Assembly: GCA_904398675.1 (NCBI GenBank)
Contig: CAJFPI010000200.1
Location: forward strand, 1 to 5,662
DNA: 5,662 nt
Reading direction: 5' to 3'
DNA from: an uncultured Oscillospiraceae bacterium
GTDB lineage: Bacteria; Bacillota; Clostridia; Oscillospirales; Oscillospiraceae
Shown here: one piece after another, positions 4,675 to 5,662 of the stretch
Layout: each line of letters begins with the position of its first letter
Position numbering within the stretch: position 1 is the stretch's first letter
The notes under the pieces: model-generated
Told to the model about the DNA's origin: nothing
The model's input: only the letters and a program-made list of their open reading frames with translations
Databases searched by the model: none
Translations under genes and position numbers: made by a program

Positions 4675-5202
4675 ATGTCTGAGAGTGCACTGTGGTATGT
4701 CGTCCATACCTACTCCGGCTATGAAAACGCTGTCAAGACCACCATTGAGAAGGCAGTAACCCACCGGGGCATGCAGGACATGATCCAGGATATCCAGATT
4801 CCCATGGAAAAGGTGACGGAGGTCACGGATTCCGGCGCGATGAAGGAAGTGGAGCGCAAGGTGTTCCCCGGCTATGTGCTCATTAAAATGGTGATGACCG
4901 ATGAGACGTGGCACCTGGTGCGCAATGTCCGGGGCGTCACCGGGTTTGTGGGCAGCGCCAACAAGGCCATTCCCCTGACAGAGGACGAGGTTTTGTCCCT
5001 CGGCATGGAAAAACGGGAGATTGTCGTCCAGTACAAGGTGGGCGACCATGTCCGGATTACCGACGGGTCCATGGCCTCCTTCACCGGCGTTGTGGAGGAG
5101 ATCAACCCCGAGAAGAACAAGGTGACCGTGGAGGTGACCATGTTCGGCCGGGAGATTCCGGTGGAGCTGGAGCTGGACCAGGTCGAGGTTCTGGAGAGCT
5201 GA
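4675..5202 (+). CDS. nusG: Transcription termination/antitermination factor NusG
   Basis: The 175-residue protein has the two NusG domains. The NGN domain spans about 5-105: WYVVHTYSGYENAVK at 7-21, VFPGYVLIKM at 63-72, and RNVRGVTGFVG at 83-93. This domain binds the clamp of RNA polymerase and modulates pausing. The KOW domain covers about 120-173 (YKVGDHVRITDGSMASFTGV, EEINPEKNKVTV) and contacts Rho or ribosomal protein S10 in other bacteria. The length is normal for Firmicutes. The start lies 12 bp after secE, preceded by GAGGTAGGGGAG. The gene is followed by a strong terminator and then rplK, so NusG acts on polymerase just where its own operon ends. No defect is seen. Confidence 0.97.
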   Translation: MSESALWYVVHTYSGYENAVKTTIEKAVTHRGMQDMIQDIQIPMEKVTEVTDSGAMKEVERKVFPGYVLIKMVMTDETWHLVRNVRGVTGFVGSANKAIPLTEDEVLSLGMEKREIVVQYKVGDHVRITDGSMASFTGVVEEINPEKNKVTVEVTMFGREIPVELELDQVEVLES

Positions 5203-5212
5203 GGGATGTGCC

Positions 5213-5247
5213 GGCCGGGCGCATAAGCCGCCGCAGGCGGTCCGGCC
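5213..5247 (+). other. Structured RNA element after nusG
   Basis: GGCCGG (5213-5218) can pair with CCGGCC (5242-5247), enclosing a CCGCC/GGCGG hairpin (5228-5232, 5236-5240, loop GCA). It sits between the nusG stop and the terminator, separated from the latter by one base. It could be a stabilising 3' structure on the secE-nusG mRNA or the first half of an attenuator. Confidence 0.45.
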
Positions 5248-5248
5248 A

Positions 5249-5285
5249 GCGTCAGACAGTCGGATGGGCTGTCTGGGGCGTTTTT
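5249..5285 (+). terminator. Intrinsic terminator between nusG and rplK
   Basis: CAGACAG (5253-5259), loop TCGGATGGG and CTGTCTG (5269-5275) form a perfect 7-bp stem. It is prolonged by T/G, a mismatch, C/G and G/C pairs down to 5249/5279. TTTTT (5281-5285) follows after one G. This is a standard Rho-independent terminator on the plus strand. I see no promoter in the 69 bp between it and the rplK start, so it is probably only partly effective or regulated. Confidence 0.75.
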
Positions 5286-5292
5286 CGTGGGA

Positions 5293-5319
5293 GGGTCCTC
5301 CGCCTGCTGTGCGGAACCC
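5293..5319 (+). promoter_or_regulatory. Hairpin in the rplK leader, possible L1 autoregulatory site
   Basis: GGGT (5293-5296) pairs with ACCC (5316-5319) and CCGC (5300-5303) pairs with GCGG (5311-5314). An asymmetric internal loop (CCT against A) lies between the two stems. It lies 35 bp before the rplK ATG. In E. coli the L11 operon is repressed by L1 binding a leader helix with an asymmetric loop. The assignment here is only by position and shape. Confidence 0.3.
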
Positions 5320-5354
5320 GCCACCACCACATTTTATCAAGGAGGTGCCGTATC

Positions 5355-5662
5355 ATGGCACAGAAAGTCGTAGGATATGTCAAGCTGCAGATCCCTGCAG
5401 GCAAAGCGACCCCCGCGCCCCCGGTTGGCCCTGCTCTGGGTCAGCACGGCGTGAACATCGCCGCTTTTACCAAGGAATTTAACGAGCGCACCAAAAACGA
5501 CATGGGTATGATCATCCCTGTTGTTATCACTGTGTACGCTGACCGTTCCTTTACCTTCATCACCAAGACTCCTCCCGCCGCCGTCCTCATTAAGAAGGCG
5601 TGCAACATCGAGTCCGGCTCCGGCGTCCCCAACAAGACCAAGGTTGCCACCATCAGCAAGGC
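5355..5662 (+). CDS. rplK: 50S ribosomal protein L11 (partial, cut by window edge)
   Basis: The first 102 residues of L11 are present and open to the right edge; the family is about 141 residues long, so roughly 40 are missing. The N-terminal domain shows the invariant proline-rich VKLQIPAGKATPAPPVGPAL (9-28) followed by GQHGVNIAAFTKEFN. This part contacts elongation factors and is the target region for thiostrepton-type antibiotics. The C-terminal rRNA-binding domain begins near SFTFITKTPPAAVLIKKA. L11 sits at the GTPase-associated centre on 23S rRNA. The start is fixed by AAGGAGG (5339-5345), 9 nt before ATG. Its neighbours fit the standard nusG-rplK-rplA-rplJ-rplL order, so rplA is expected next. 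Confidence 0.97.
   Translation, partial: MAQKVVGYVKLQIPAGKATPAPPVGPALGQHGVNIAAFTKEFNERTKNDMGMIIPVVITVYADRSFTFITKTPPAAVLIKKACNIESGSGVPNKTKVATISK

Noticed and set aside
4411..5340. 309-codon open frame on the minus strand across secE and nusG
   Set aside because: It is antisense to two unmistakable genes, has a His/Leu/Gly-rich composition typical of a shadow frame in GC-rich DNA, and has no ribosome site.
1..5662. CRISPR array, tRNA, rRNA or a defence system
   Set aside because: No regularly spaced repeats, cloverleaf, rRNA segment or recognisable defence protein was seen. The only repeat pair is the ruvX tail, and the other repeats are hairpins.

Overview
The window looks like chromosomal DNA of a GC-rich Gram-positive gut-type anaerobe. 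The best guess is Clostridia, Oscillospiraceae (Flavonifractor/Pseudoflavonifractor-like). This is inferred from the GC-rich Firmicutes-style genes with strong AGGAGG ribosome binding sites, an SLH surface protein, a zinc-ribbon L33 and a DUF4368-type recombinase tail. No species can be named from the sequence alone.

Layout. Bases 1-119 are the last 38 codons of a probable large serine recombinase, so the left edge may be the end of a mobile element. It faces a minus-strand gene (226-1206) for a secreted protein with one Ig/cadherin-like domain and three SLH repeats. The gap between them holds two hairpins, one terminator for each direction. Divergently transcribed from the SLH gene is a ZIP-family metal transporter (1472-2263) with a clear promoter. 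A highly palindromic gap (2264-2502) then leads to a minus-strand HAD phosphatase (2503-3171).

A second palindrome-rich gap (3172-3474) follows, before ruvX (minus, 3475-3894). This gap contains a diverged second copy of the last 18 codons and stop of ruvX (3266-3322), 209 bp from the real gene end. Five perfect hairpins lie between the two copies. This is the most unusual feature of the window.

The right third is the conserved information-processing cluster rpmG-secE-nusG-rplK (4280 to the right edge, rplK cut). It is driven by a near-consensus promoter (4112-4140) with a leader of about 130 nt. rpmG, secE and nusG are 12-17 bp apart and surely one operon. Between nusG and rplK lies a strong intrinsic terminator with no visible promoter after it, which suggests partial read-through or attenuation into the L11 operon. 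A terminator-like hairpin upstream of the rpmG promoter (4031-4055) belongs to no annotated gene and could end a small RNA.

Together the right half supplies the ribosome (L33, L11), protein export (SecE) and transcription elongation (NusG). The left half is accessory: cell surface, metal uptake, a housekeeping phosphatase and a mobile-element edge. I found no CRISPR array, tRNA or rRNA.
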